Source: Bacillota bacterium (GTDB lineage: Bacteria > Bacillota > Sulfobacillia > JAJZYS01 > JAJYTV01). From it: a stretch of 64,000 nt of DNA. Positions 8,973 through 16,709 of the stretch are shown here, piece by piece (the stretch's first letter is position 1; each line of letters starts with the position of its first letter). Location of the stretch: positions 294,722 to 358,721 of the forward strand of contig JAJYSJ010000001.1 of the NCBI GenBank assembly GCA_021793645.1. Direction: 5' to 3'. The translations under genes were made by a program, and so were the position numbers. The notes below the pieces were generated by a model. It saw only the letters and a list, made by a program, of their open reading frames with translations, was not told the origin of the DNA and ran no database searches.

Positions 8973-9203
8973 TTGCAGGAAGTCGTCATCTACCTGGACC
9001 CCGAGGACCCCGCCTGCCGCCAGGTCCTGCTCTTTTTGCAGTCGAACGGCGTCGGGTGCAGCGTGCGCGACGTGCGCGCTGACCCTGACCTTTGGCGGGA
9101 CCTCCGGTTCATGGGCGCCCAGACAGTGCCGACTGTCGTCGTGAACGGCATCGCCGTCGAAGGCTATCGCCCCGAGACGCTGCGTGAAGTGCTGGGGCTC
9201 TAA
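8973..9203 (+). CDS. Small glutaredoxin/thioredoxin-fold protein
   Basis: About 76 residues with the glutaredoxin pattern: a first strand (EVVIYLDPEDPAC), then a helix, and the cis-Pro segment TVPTVVVNG. Only one cysteine of the active site is present (DPACR), so it would be a monothiol type. Start is uncertain: TTG at 8973 is used, while a CTG nine bases earlier is better spaced from the GAAAGGGG ribosome site. It ends 4 bp inside the convergent SelW-like gene. Substrate unknown; thiol-disulfide chemistry is inferred from the fold. Confidence 0.7.
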   Translation: MQEVVIYLDPEDPACRQVLLFLQSNGVGCSVRDVRADPDLWRDLRFMGAQTVPTVVVNGIAVEGYRPETLREVLGL

Positions 9204-9448
9204 TCCGAGATGCGCGGGGCGATCAGGCGTCCGATCTCCCCTGCTTCCGGAAAACGGCCGGTCTTCGCCTTGGCATAGACCTCCTCGCCCTCGCAGGTGA
9301 CGACAAATACGCCGCCGTGCGAAGGCACGAGGGTGATGCTGGCGATCGCCTCGCCGTACTCGCTGCCGATTTCCTCCGCCACACGGGCGGCTTCAGCCGC
9401 GTAGCCTCACGACGTGCAGAACGTGACGCGCAGCGCGGGTCTTGCCAT
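9200..9448 (-). CDS. SelT/SelW/SelH (Rdx) family protein with in-frame TGA, probable selenoprotein
   Basis: An ATG preceded by AAGGGAGGATC opens a frame that reads MARPALRVTFCTS, then TGA (9407-9409), then GYAAEAARVAEEIG and on to the stop at 9202. The result is an 82-residue protein if the TGA is decoded. The TGA falls exactly where the Rdx family has the second residue of its redox motif C-x-x-C/U (here C11-T-S-U14), so selenocysteine is the natural reading. The C-terminal part (GGVFVVTCEGEEVYAKAKTGRFP) also fits the family. Such proteins are thioredoxin-fold oxidoreductases. Without Sec decoding only a 13-residue peptide would be made. No sel genes are in the window. Confidence 0.65.
9376..9390 (-). 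promoter_or_regulatory. Candidate bacterial SECIS hairpin
   Basis: On the minus strand, 16 bases after the in-frame TGA, a five-base-pair GC stem (CCGCC/GGCGG) closes a five-base loop CGTGT with G in second position. The loop begins 22 bases after the TGA, a distance suitable for a bacterial selenocysteine insertion element. Another hairpin (GCGGC-TGAA-GCCGC) lies closer to the TGA and competes with it. Confidence 0.45.
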
Positions 9449-9513
9449 AACGGATCCTCCCTTGACTGGACAGGTTCTCCTTCATCATAGGGGATCCGGC
9501 AAAGCCTCACAAT

Positions 9514-9933
9514 TCAGCGGCGCCGCCTCTTGGCCCGCGTGCGCGCCCTCCGGGGCGCCGTGCGCCGACGGGGGCTGGATTGCTTGACGACGCGGGTGCC
9601 CAGGATCAGGTCGTGCAGCGCGAGGCGTTCACGCGTGAAGAGAGCGAAGACAAACCCGCCGCAAAGCAGCGTCAGTTCCAACAAGGAGACGAGCGGGCGC
9701 AGAATGTACTGATAGGGCGAGAGCTCCTTGCTGCCTTTGCCGACGACCTGCAGGCGAAGCAGGATCTTGCCCGGCGTGCGTCCGGAAAAGGCCCAGAGCG
9801 ACAGCGCCGTGTAGGCGAAGAGTAGAAGCGCCCAGATCGCAAGCGGCAAGGAGAGCGCCCAGCCGATCGCCCCGACGACCAGGACGTCCAACAGGTACGC
9901 GACGGTGCGTTCGCGAAAGCCGGCCGCCCTCAC
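9514..9933 (-). CDS. RDD-family membrane protein
   Basis: 139 residues with an N-terminal arginine/aspartate pair around the first helix (GFRERTVAYLLDVLVVG), three membrane segments, and the family's GRTPGKILLRLQVV loop. The tail of about 25 residues is almost all Arg/Lys/Pro, unusual and possibly nucleic-acid or membrane-surface binding. RDD proteins have diverse or unknown transport roles. The ATG overlaps the stop of the upstream dehydratase by 4 bp, so both belong to one transcript. Confidence 0.8.
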   Translation of the reverse strand: MRAAGFRERTVAYLLDVLVVGAIGWALSLPLAIWALLLFAYTALSLWAFSGRTPGKILLRLQVVGKGSKELSPYQYILRPLVSLLELTLLCGGFVFALFTRERLALHDLILGTRVVKQSSPRRRTAPRRARTRAKRRRR

Positions 9934-10892
9934 TGCGGTCCCTCCGCTCCCGAGAGGATACGCGAGAAGAGTTCCGGGGCGACATTGCGCCCGCTGAGCA
10001 CGGCCACCGCGGCGCCTTCCGGCGCCACGCCCTCCAGAAGCGCCGCGACCGACACGGCTGCGGCGCCTTCGACGATCACGCGCTGCTGCTCGTAGAGGTA
10101 GCGCATGGCCCGTGCGATCGCGGCTTCCGTAACCATCAGCACGCCATCGAGGTGTTGCAGCGCAAGTCCCACCATCACATCCGTGGTATCCCCATGGAGG
10201 CCGTCCGCGAGCGATGGGCCGTACTCCACCCGCACGCGGTGGCCAGCGCGCTGCGAAGCCACGAGTGGTGCGGATGCCTCGGACTGCACACCGTAGACGC
10301 GCACGCCGGGGCGCAGCGTCTTAAGAGCGATCGCCGAACCGACGGCCAGGCCTCCGCCGCCGGCCGGCACCAGAACGATGTCGATGTCCGCAACGGAGAG
10401 CGCGATTTCGAGCCCGACCGTGCCCTGCCCCGCGATCACGTACGGGTCCTCGAAGGGGTGCACGAGCGTGCGGCCGGTCTCCTGCAGGATCTCCTTGCAG
10501 GCGGCCTCGGCCTCGTCGTAGTCTCTGCCGCGCAAGACGACTTCTGCGCCCAGCTGGCGCACCGCATCGACCTTCACGCGCGATGCGCTTTCCGGCATCA
10601 CGAGCAGCGCATCGACGCCGATCTCACGTGCAGCCAGCGCCACGCCCTGGGCGTGGTTCCCCGCCGATGCGGCGATCACGCCGCGCTGGCGTTCCGCCGT
10701 AGAAAGGCTGAGCATCCGGTAGAAGGCGCCGCGAACCTTGAAGGATCCCATGCGCTGCCAGCACTCCATCTTCAGTTGCACCGGCTTGCCGCGCCTGCGT
10801 GAAAGCTCTGGATCCTCTACCAGCGGCGTTGGCCAAACGTGAGCGCGGATGCGCGCCCTGGCGCGGACGACGTCCCGCATCTCGATCTCCAC
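9930..10892 (-). CDS. Threonine/serine dehydratase-like PLP enzyme (fold type II)
   Basis: 320 residues. The PLP lysine is Lys52 in MGSFKVRGA, the SAGNHAQG loop binds the substrate carboxylate, and a GGGG phosphate-cradle loop lies near residue 178. It lacks the C-terminal ACT-like regulatory domain of biosynthetic IlvA, so it is of the short catabolic/serine racemase-like class. It probably converts L-threonine (or serine) to a 2-oxo acid and ammonia in the cytoplasm. It is divergent from a second gene of the same family, with about 190 bp between them. Confidence 0.85.
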   Translation of the reverse strand: MEIEMRDVVRARARIRAHVWPTPLVEDPELSRRRGKPVQLKMECWQRMGSFKVRGAFYRMLSLSTAERQRGVIAASAGNHAQGVALAAREIGVDALLVMPESASRVKVDAVRQLGAEVVLRGRDYDEAEAACKEILQETGRTLVHPFEDPYVIAGQGTVGLEIALSVADIDIVLVPAGGGGLAVGSAIALKTLRPGVRVYGVQSEASAPLVASQRAGHRVRVEYGPSLADGLHGDTTDVMVGLALQHLDGVLMVTEAAIARAMRYLYEQQRVIVEGAAAVSVAALLEGVAPEGAAVAVLSGRNVAPELFSRILSGAEGPQ

Positions 10893-11014
10893 TCGCGCGC
10901 CTCCCCAGGGTGATCTCCGTATGCCGTGACTTCTGCGTTCGCCCGCATTCCCCTGTCAGAGCAGGAGACCGTCGCTTCACGACGGAATAGGATGAGGTCG
11001 CCTTCTTGCGTTTG

Positions 11015-11041
11015 GGCCCCGCACCTTCGCGGTGCGGGGCC
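11015..11041. repeat. Perfect 11-bp inverted repeat in the leader of the second dehydratase gene
   Basis: Arms GGCCCCGCACC (11015-11025) and its exact complement (11031-11041) enclose TTCGC. There is no T-run on either side, so it is not a typical terminator. It lies 45 bp before the TTG start at 11086, within the divergent promoter region. Confidence 0.6.
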
Positions 11042-11085
11042 TGCGCAGGCCAGGAGATCGCTAACTGCGGGGGAGGAATCCGAGT

Positions 11086-12060
11086 TTGCAAGTGCGATCC
11101 CAGACTGTCCGCCTGGACGACATCGTCGCCGCCCAGGATAGGCTTTCACCGTATTTGAAGCCGACACCGCTGCAACCGTCGACTGCAGCCGCGGAGGCCG
11201 TGGGCGGAGACGTGCTGCTGAAGCTTGAGATGTTCCAGCCGATCCGCGTCTTCAAGATCAGGGGGGCGCTGAACCGCATCCTCCGGCTGCGCGCGCAGGG
11301 GCTTTCCGGCGGTGTGATCACCGCGTCGGCGGGCAACCACGGCCTCGCAGTCGCCTACGCCGCCGAGCGGTTCGGACTGCAGGCGACGATCTGCGTGCCG
11401 CAGTCCGGGAATCAGGCCAAGGTGCGCGCCATCACGCGCCTGGGCGCACGCGTCGTGGCAGAGGGTGAGGACTTCCAGGCCGCCGTCGAGAACGCACGGC
11501 GCATCGCCGCGGCCGAGGGCCTTACGTTCGTCCACGCGTACGACGACCCCGACGTGATCGCCGGCCAGGGCACCCTGGGCCTCGAACTGACGCAGGCGGG
11601 CGTCGACTTCGACGCCGTTCTCCTCCCGATCGGCGGAGGCGGGCTGCTCGGCGGCGCGTCTTTGGCACTCAAGGAACGCATGCCGAAGATCAAGGTCTAC
11701 GGCATCGCGATGTCCGGCGCGGACAGCATGGCGCGCTCGCTTGCTGCCGGCAAAGTGGTGGAACTCCAATCGGTGCACACGATCGCAGACGGCCTTTCGC
11801 CGCGCGGTCCGTCCGCGCTGACGCTCGAACTCGCCCAGCGCTACGTCGACGACGTGATCGTCATCGACGACGAGGACCTCTACGCCGCCCTGCGCCTGCT
11901 GCTCTTCGAAGAGCATCTCGTCGTCGAGCCTTCCGGAGCCGCAACGCTCGCCGCGTTGATGCGCCACGGGTCCGCACGGTTCGGCAAGCGACCGGTCTCC
12001 GTTCTCTCCGGCGGCTTCTGCGCCGACGAGGTCCTCCGGCAGGTGGCCCAGATGGCATAA
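11086..12060 (+). CDS. Second threonine/serine dehydratase-like PLP enzyme
   Basis: 324 residues from a TTG preceded by GGGGAGGA. PLP lysine Lys57 (VFKIRGA), substrate loop SAGNHG at 81-86 and GGGG at 183-186 define a fold-II PLP dehydratase without a regulatory domain. It differs clearly from the divergent neighbour (SGNQAKV instead of SASRVKV after the phosphate loop; VFK instead of SFK), so the two probably differ in substrate. Candidates are threonine, serine, or a hydroxy-amino acid such as threo-3-hydroxyaspartate. The next gene is a CRP-family regulator read in the same direction. Confidence 0.85.
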   Translation: MQVRSQTVRLDDIVAAQDRLSPYLKPTPLQPSTAAAEAVGGDVLLKLEMFQPIRVFKIRGALNRILRLRAQGLSGGVITASAGNHGLAVAYAAERFGLQATICVPQSGNQAKVRAITRLGARVVAEGEDFQAAVENARRIAAAEGLTFVHAYDDPDVIAGQGTLGLELTQAGVDFDAVLLPIGGGGLLGGASLALKERMPKIKVYGIAMSGADSMARSLAAGKVVELQSVHTIADGLSPRGPSALTLELAQRYVDDVIVIDDEDLYAALRLLLFEEHLVVEPSGAATLAALMRHGSARFGKRPVSVLSGGFCADEVLRQVAQMA

Positions 12061-12183
12061 GGATGGGCCATATGGACGGGGTACCGTGTCCATTTGGTCC
12101 CTTGCACCTCTTTCCTGACCTCTCTACTCTGGTTTTAGAGAGGGGGCCGCTTGGAGCGGCCGAGCACAGGAGGCGGGGACCGC

Positions 12184-12870
12184 ATGGCCGTCCAGACTGC
12201 ACCGGAGATGCTTTCCGCGGTCTCATCCGTTGCCGCGTTCCGCGATCTCTCGCTCCCTTCGCGCGAAGCGATCGCAGGCATCAGTTCACTGCGCCACTAC
12301 CGCAAGGACATGTACGTGTTCATCGAGGGCGACGAGTCGGAGTTCCTCTGTTTTTTGCATGAAGGCACTGTGCGGGCGTTCCGCACCACCATGCTTGGGA
12401 CAGAGCAGACCCTGCAGATCGTACGGCCAGGCGAGATCTTCTCACTCACCGGCTTTCTCCACAGCGGGGAACCCTACCCATCCACTGTCCAGACCATCGC
12501 GGAGAGCTGGATCGGCTTTGTGCGCAACGATGCCCTCAGGGCGCTCGTCCAGCGCAGCGCCGACGTCGGCTGGGCGCTCATGCAGGTGTTCGGCGCCCGC
12601 CTGCGCGACCAGACCCGCCAGATGGTCGAGCTGACCAGTCGCGACGCCTCGGCGAAGATCGCTGCCACGCTCCTGCGCCTTGCAGAGCGCGAAGGCAGCG
12701 GGCGAACCGGTCTGCACTTCACGCACCGGGAACTGGCACAGCTCGTAGGCTGCTCGCGCGAGACGGTGACCCGGGTGATGCGCGAGTTCCGGGAGGACCA
12801 CTGCGTCGAGCAGACGGACGACGGCCGCCTCATCGTGCACCCTTCAAGACTGCAAAGCTACGCTGGATAG
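12184..12870 (+). CDS. CRP/FNR-family transcription regulator
   Basis: 228 residues from an ATG behind AGGAGGCGG. It has an N-terminal cyclic-nucleotide-binding-like beta roll (about 30-130), a long dimer helix, and a C-terminal winged HTH with ELAQLVGCSRETVTRVM. The recognition helix SRETVTR matches the CRP type, which reads TGTGA half-sites, rather than the FNR type. No N-terminal cysteine cluster exists for an Fe-S centre, so it is not a direct O2 sensor. A fitting palindrome lies before the nar operon at 63.57 kb. Ligand unknown. Confidence 0.88.
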   Translation: MAVQTAPEMLSAVSSVAAFRDLSLPSREAIAGISSLRHYRKDMYVFIEGDESEFLCFLHEGTVRAFRTTMLGTEQTLQIVRPGEIFSLTGFLHSGEPYPSTVQTIAESWIGFVRNDALRALVQRSADVGWALMQVFGARLRDQTRQMVELTSRDASAKIAATLLRLAEREGSGRTGLHFTHRELAQLVGCSRETVTRVMREFREDHCVEQTDDGRLIVHPSRLQSYAG

Positions 12871-12884
12871 CATGTGCCCCACAC

Positions 12885-12916
12885 GCCCGCCCGGCTCTGG
12901 GCGGGCTCTCTTTCTT
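12885..12916 (+). terminator. Rho-independent terminator after the CRP-family gene
   Basis: Eight-base arms GCCCGCCC (12885-12892) and GGGCGGGC (12899-12906) with a six-base loop are followed by a T-rich tract TCTCTTTCTT. Confidence 0.85.
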
Positions 12917-12948
12917 CGCAGGCCATCGACGACCGAGAGGCGCACGCG

Positions 12949-13199
12949 CTAGTCCCTCCACCCGGCGCCCGAGATCTTCTTCGCGCGAGATCCCCGCGCA
13001 ATCTCGGCCGTGCGCATGGTCCGCCCGCTCGGGGTCGCGTAGTTAGCCGTCCAGGCCGATGTCCGCAGTGCCCGCGCAAGACGCTCTACCTAGCGGACGC
13101 CGCGCGCGGTCAGGGACGAATCGGCCAACCCCGGAAGCGTTGCCGGGCGTTCCACTCCGTCTCGCCGTAGCGCGTCAGGCACACCTCAGTCAAGGCCAT
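12949..13199 (-). pseudogene. Histidine phosphatase (phosphoglycerate mutase family), decayed
   Basis: The ATG at 13199 overlaps the end of the kinase gene and starts MALTEVCLTRYGETEWNA, the family's RHGET motif with the catalytic His changed to Tyr. The frame stops after about 29 codons. The next frame continues with SLTARGVR, a TAG, then ERLARAL and SGRTMRTAEIARG, all in the family's expected order, and ends at 12949. A frameshift, a nonsense codon, the loss of the catalytic residue and a missing C-terminal half make this a clear pseudogene. It was the last gene of the operon with the PfkB kinase and dehydrogenase. Confidence 0.75.
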
Positions 13200-14094
13200 T
13201 CGCGCCCCCGCCCAAGGCCTGCAAGATCCCGGGCCCGAAGGCTTCTCCCGCCACGGATGCCCGCGCGACGCGGTTGCCCGCCGCGACCGCATCCGCCAGC
13301 GAAAGGCCGCTGCAGCGCGCTGCGAGAATCCCCGCGGCGTGGGCGTCGCCCGCCCCTGTCGTGTCGCCGGTGACCGGCTCCCCCCCGGCGATCTCAAGCG
13401 CTCTGCCTTGCGTACCCAAATAGGCGCCGCTGGACGTACTCACGACGACCGGGGGGCCTTCGCGGCTGAGCAGCGCCGCGGCGGACTTGGCATCTGCCGT
13501 GCCGCTGCGCGCCTGCGCCTCGTCCGCGTTCATCCGCACGAGATCCGCGCGGCGCCATGCGCGGCCAAGGCTGCCCGGCGACGCGCCGCGCGGCCCGGGA
13601 TCGAGCAGAACCTCGATGCGGCGGGGCAGGTTCGCGACGGTCTCCTCGAGGTCCGGCGACGAGAGCAGTTCGTAGCCCGAGACGTAGAGAAAGCCGGCAT
13701 GCCCGAGGTCCGCACAGAGGAGATCCCGCGCACCCACCTGGCCCTCCGCGCCGGCCGCGCTGACGAAGCTGCGCTCCCCGCTCGGCTCCACAAGCGCAAT
13801 GGTCACGCCGCTCGGCGCATCGCTCCACTCGCCGCGCACGGAAATGCCGAGGCGACCTAGCTCCGCCTGCGCGAGCCGGTCGAGCGGCCCGTCGCCGCGC
13901 CGCAGTACGAACTCGATCGGCGCGCCCAGGCTGGAGAGCGCGCGGGCGACGTTGATTCCGCTGCCGCCAAGCCCCACCTGCAAGGAACTTGCCAGTACGT
14001 CGCCTCCCGGCTCTGGCAGTTTGGGGACGCGAAAGCGAAGTTGCAGGAGCGCAACCCCGACGACGACAATCTTCGGCCGCGTGTCGCCCGCCAT
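13186..14094 (-). CDS. PfkB-family carbohydrate/nucleoside kinase
   Basis: 302 residues. The N-terminal glycine pair (GLGGSGINVA) and the C-terminal signature GDTTGAGDAHAAG, with catalytic base Asp250, define the ribokinase/PfkB family. It phosphorylates a sugar or nucleoside with ATP in the cytoplasm; the substrate cannot be told. It starts 3 bp after the dehydrogenase gene and overlaps the dead phosphatase gene downstream. Together they look like a small sugar-acid or glycerate-type pathway (inference). Confidence 0.85.
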   Translation of the reverse strand: MAGDTRPKIVVVGVALLQLRFRVPKLPEPGGDVLASSLQVGLGGSGINVARALSSLGAPIEFVLRRGDGPLDRLAQAELGRLGISVRGEWSDAPSGVTIALVEPSGERSFVSAAGAEGQVGARDLLCADLGHAGFLYVSGYELLSSPDLEETVANLPRRIEVLLDPGPRGASPGSLGRAWRRADLVRMNADEAQARSGTADAKSAAALLSREGPPVVVSTSSGAYLGTQGRALEIAGGEPVTGDTTGAGDAHAAGILAARCSGLSLADAVAAGNRVARASVAGEAFGPGILQALGGGANGLD

Positions 14095-14097
14095 GCC

Positions 14098-14958
14098 CTA
14101 TCCGAGCAGCGCCTTGAGGTAGCTCGACTCGTCGCGCGGCGCGCCTCCCTGATCGGAGTAGTCCTGCAAGAGGCGCAAGGCGTGCGGTGCGATCGGCAGG
14201 GTGACGCCATCCGCCGCTGCCATCTCGACAGCGAGGCGCAGATCCTTCAGCCGGTTCGCGACCGAAAAGCCGGGCTCCCAGGCATCTTGGCGATATCGGT
14301 CGAGGAGCTTGGTCAATTCGAAGGAAGCGGCGGAGCTTTGCGGCAGCACTTCTTCGATCTTTTCCTGCGGCACGCCCTCGCGCAGGGCGAGGCGGATGCC
14401 TTCTGCGGCCACCATCAGGGTAAGGCCGGAGATCAGGTTGCCCGCGAGCTTGAGGGTCTCGCCGAGGCCTGTCCCGCCGACATGGACGATGCGCCGTCCC
14501 ATCGCTTCAAAGAGCGGCATGGCTGCCTGGAAGTCCTCCGCCTCTCCCCCGACCATGATCGTCAGGGTGCCTTCGCGGGCGCCCACATCGCCGCCCGTGA
14601 CGGGCGCGTCAAGAAAGCGCAGCCCGCGCTCGCGTGCGGCGGCCGCCACCTTGCGCGAGGTGCCCGGCGCGATCGTCGACATGTCGATCAACAAGGTCCC
14701 CGGCTGCGCGCCCGCGAGCGTGCCGTTCTCTCCAAAAGTCACCGCTTCCACCGCGGCGTCGGCCGTGACAATCGTGATCACCGCATCCTGCCCCTGCGCC
14801 GCCTCTTTAGGCGTCGCAGCGACATCCACACCCTTCGCGCGGAAGGGCTCCGTCGCATCCTTGGTGCGGTTATGGACCGTCACCTCGTGCCCAGCGCGCA
14901 AGAGATTCTCCGCCATGTAGCGTCCCATCACACCGAGACCGATAAATCCGACCCGCAT
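14098..14958 (-). CDS. NAD-binding beta-hydroxyacid dehydrogenase (3-hydroxyisobutyrate dehydrogenase family)
   Basis: 286 residues. The Rossmann motif VGFIGLGVMG is at the N-terminus, the substrate motif DAPVTGGDVGAREGTL is central, and the catalytic lysine lies in GETLKLAGN. Likely substrates are 3-hydroxyisobutyrate, tartronate semialdehyde or related acids. The ATG at 14958 lacks a close ribosome site. A perfect AAGGAGG stands 22-28 bases upstream, better placed for an in-frame CTG (LPAIMRVGF), so the true N-terminus may be five residues longer. First gene of the operon with the PfkB kinase. Confidence 0.87.
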   Translation of the reverse strand: MRVGFIGLGVMGRYMAENLLRAGHEVTVHNRTKDATEPFRAKGVDVAATPKEAAQGQDAVITIVTADAAVEAVTFGENGTLAGAQPGTLLIDMSTIAPGTSRKVAAAARERGLRFLDAPVTGGDVGAREGTLTIMVGGEAEDFQAAMPLFEAMGRRIVHVGGTGLGETLKLAGNLISGLTLMVAAEGIRLALREGVPQEKIEEVLPQSSAASFELTKLLDRYRQDAWEPGFSVANRLKDLRLAVEMAAADGVTLPIAPHALRLLQDYSDQGGAPRDESSYLKALLG

Positions 14959-14986
14959 GATCGCCGGCAGTCGCCGGCACACCTCC

Positions 14987-15613
14987 TTATTGGTCCGCCG
15001 CGGACCGGCTGCGCACGAGGCAGCCGATCCGGTCCGCGCGGCCCGCCGCATCGCAGCGCTGCACGAGCTCGGAAAGGTCGCTTGTCTTCGGCAGCCAGAA
15101 CTCTACATGCACCTTCGCTCCGTACGTCAGGGAAAGGACTTCCCCATCGACGGCCTCGAGCGCCTTGACGAGGTTCAGGCGCTCCTGGTGCGCAACCTCT
15201 ACGCCGTAGTGCACGCCGGGCACAAGCCGCGCGACGCAGGCAGCCTGAAGCGCCTCAGCACCTGCGCTTAGGTAGGCGCGATAGAGGCCGGATCGCCCGA
15301 GCTTTCTGCCTCCATAGTAGCGTACGACCACCAAAAGACCGTAGTCGACGAAGTGACGCCGCAGGCTTTCGAGCAACGGCAAGCCAGCCGTCGCCTGCGG
15401 CTCTCCGTCGTCGCTCTGGCGTTCCTGGCCGGGTCCGCAGCGCCAGGCGTAGCAGTGGTGCGTCGCATCGGGATGCTCCCTTCGCACGGCTGCGAGCGCC
15501 GCCTGCGCATCCTCCGGCGCGCTTGCGCCGAGCGCATAGCCAAGGAAGCGCGAGCGCTCGATCACGAGTTCCGATCGCCCCGGCTCGACGATGGCACGCC
15601 GTATCTCCGTCAT
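14987..15613 (-). CDS. YigZ/IMPACT-family protein
   Basis: 208 residues from ATG (a GTG three codons earlier is possible). Family motifs are clear: RSRFLGYA near residue 20, DATHHCYAWR, DDGEPQATAGLPLLE and LVVVRYYGGRKLG. The N-terminal domain has the ribosomal S5/EF-G domain IV-like fold and is related to the eukaryotic translation regulator IMPACT; the C-terminal part resembles EF-G domain V. The bacterial role is not settled. It precedes the dehydrogenase by 28 bp on the same strand. Confidence 0.9.
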   Translation of the reverse strand: MTEIRRAIVEPGRSELVIERSRFLGYALGASAPEDAQAALAAVRREHPDATHHCYAWRCGPGQERQSDDGEPQATAGLPLLESLRRHFVDYGLLVVVRYYGGRKLGRSGLYRAYLSAGAEALQAACVARLVPGVHYGVEVAHQERLNLVKALEAVDGEVLSLTYGAKVHVEFWLPKTSDLSELVQRCDAAGRADRIGCLVRSRSAADQ

Positions 15614-15662
15614 GCGTTCCACTTCGCCGCAGGGAGCGGCGACGCCTTTCTGGAAAAGGTAA

Positions 15663-15690
15663 GCGCCTCTCCCGCATGCAGGAGAGGCGC
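15663..15690 (-). terminator. Terminator hairpin after the DUF3243 gene
   Basis: Perfect 10-bp arms GCGCCTCTCC and GGAGAGGCGC enclose eight bases. On the minus strand the hairpin is followed by TTACCTTTT. Confidence 0.7.
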
Positions 15691-15702
15691 CGCCTGGACT
15701 GC

Positions 15703-15969
15703 TTAGTGCATGGTTCCCTTGTGCTCGACGAGCTTGTGCAGCACGGAGCTCATGGCATGGCGCTCGTCATCGTTGGCGGACTGCCACATCTGCTTGAGGA
15801 GCACCTGCTCCGGGGTCCTCGGCTGAACTTCCTTCATCAGCCAATCGGCGATGCGCTTTGCGGAGTTGTCGATGTGCTCCTTCGATAGGCCCATGTTGTG
15901 GGCGGCTTCCAACTTCTCCGCGAGCTCCTTCTCGAACTGCTGGAACGATTCGGTCAGCTGTTCTGGCAA
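15703..15969 (-). CDS. DUF3243-family protein (YmfJ-like)
   Basis: 88 residues, alpha-helical and acidic, with the family's spacing of a GLSKEHIDN turn, ADWL, and a C-terminal helix NDDERHAMSSVLHKLV. Related to Bacillus YmfJ, a small cytoplasmic protein of unknown function found mainly in spore-forming Bacillota. It supports the taxonomic placement. Single-gene unit ending at a hairpin. Confidence 0.8.
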   Translation of the reverse strand: MPEQLTESFQQFEKELAEKLEAAHNMGLSKEHIDNSAKRIADWLMKEVQPRTPEQVLLKQMWQSANDDERHAMSSVLHKLVEHKGTMH

Positions 15970-16049
15970 GGGTCCAGACCTCCTTGATCGCGACCTCGTT
16001 GACTAGACTGCGGCCAGGCTGCAAATCTCATGCAAGGGGGGAGCACGAG

Positions 16050-16709
16050 TTGTCGATGGCACGCCTTCGCGCTGCCGCGTCCCTCCTGCCGAAGCGCGGC
16101 AGAATCGCCGATGTCGGCGCGGGCGACGGTGCGCTCTCACTCCTGCTCGCAGCAGAAGCAGAGCATGTGCAGGTCATTGCGACCGAGGCCGCGAGCGGCC
16201 CCTACGCGCGCCTCGCGGCCGCCTGCCGCGGCGAGGCGCGCATCGCGCTGCGCTTTGGCAGCGGCCTTTCGCCGCTGCGCGGCGAGCGGCTCGACGCGAT
16301 CGCAGTGCTGGGAATGGGCGCATCGACGATCCTTCAGATCCTGGAAGGCGCCGCGGAGCATCCCGGGACGCTCTTCGTACTCGGGCCGATGCAGCATACA
16401 CCTGTGCTGCGCCGAGGTTTGAGGGAACGCTCTCTCGCGATCGTCGACGAACGGCTCGCCGTCGAAGGCGAGCGAGTCTACGAACTGATCGCCGCGCGCA
16501 TCGCCCCGTCTCCCCCGCTCTCCTGGCTCGACCAGCAGCTCGGGCCGGTGGTTCGCCGCACGCACCCACCCGGCTTCGCCCGGCTTTGCGAACAGCGCCT
16601 GCGCCTGCTGCGCGCCAGACTGCGCGGTGCGAAGGGATCGCTGCATTTGGAACTTGAAGGCCACATCCGGGCGATCGAGGAGGAATACGATGGACCGCGC
16701 GACGCTTGA
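16050..16709 (+). CDS. trmK: tRNA (adenine(22)-N1)-methyltransferase TrmK
   Basis: 219 residues from TTG, chosen because AAGGGGGGAG lies six bases upstream. The S-adenosylmethionine motif I is IADVGAGDGALS, motif IV-like LDAIAVLGMGA, followed by GPMQHTPVLRRGL typical of the family. It methylates N1 of A22 in tRNA. Next to it, as in Bacillus (yqfN-yqfO), is a nif3-like gene overlapping by 20 bp. The usual Asp of the post-I strand is replaced by ATEA here, a minor variation. Confidence 0.88.
   Translation: MSMARLRAAASLLPKRGRIADVGAGDGALSLLLAAEAEHVQVIATEAASGPYARLAAACRGEARIALRFGSGLSPLRGERLDAIAVLGMGASTILQILEGAAEHPGTLFVLGPMQHTPVLRRGLRERSLAIVDERLAVEGERVYELIAARIAPSPPLSWLDQQLGPVVRRTHPPGFARLCEQRLRLLRARLRGAKGSLHLELEGHIRAIEEEYDGPRDA

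Noticed and set aside
11015..11041. Strong hairpin read as a rho-independent terminator
   Set aside because: No T-run on either strand and it lies between divergent genes, so there is no transcript to end there.
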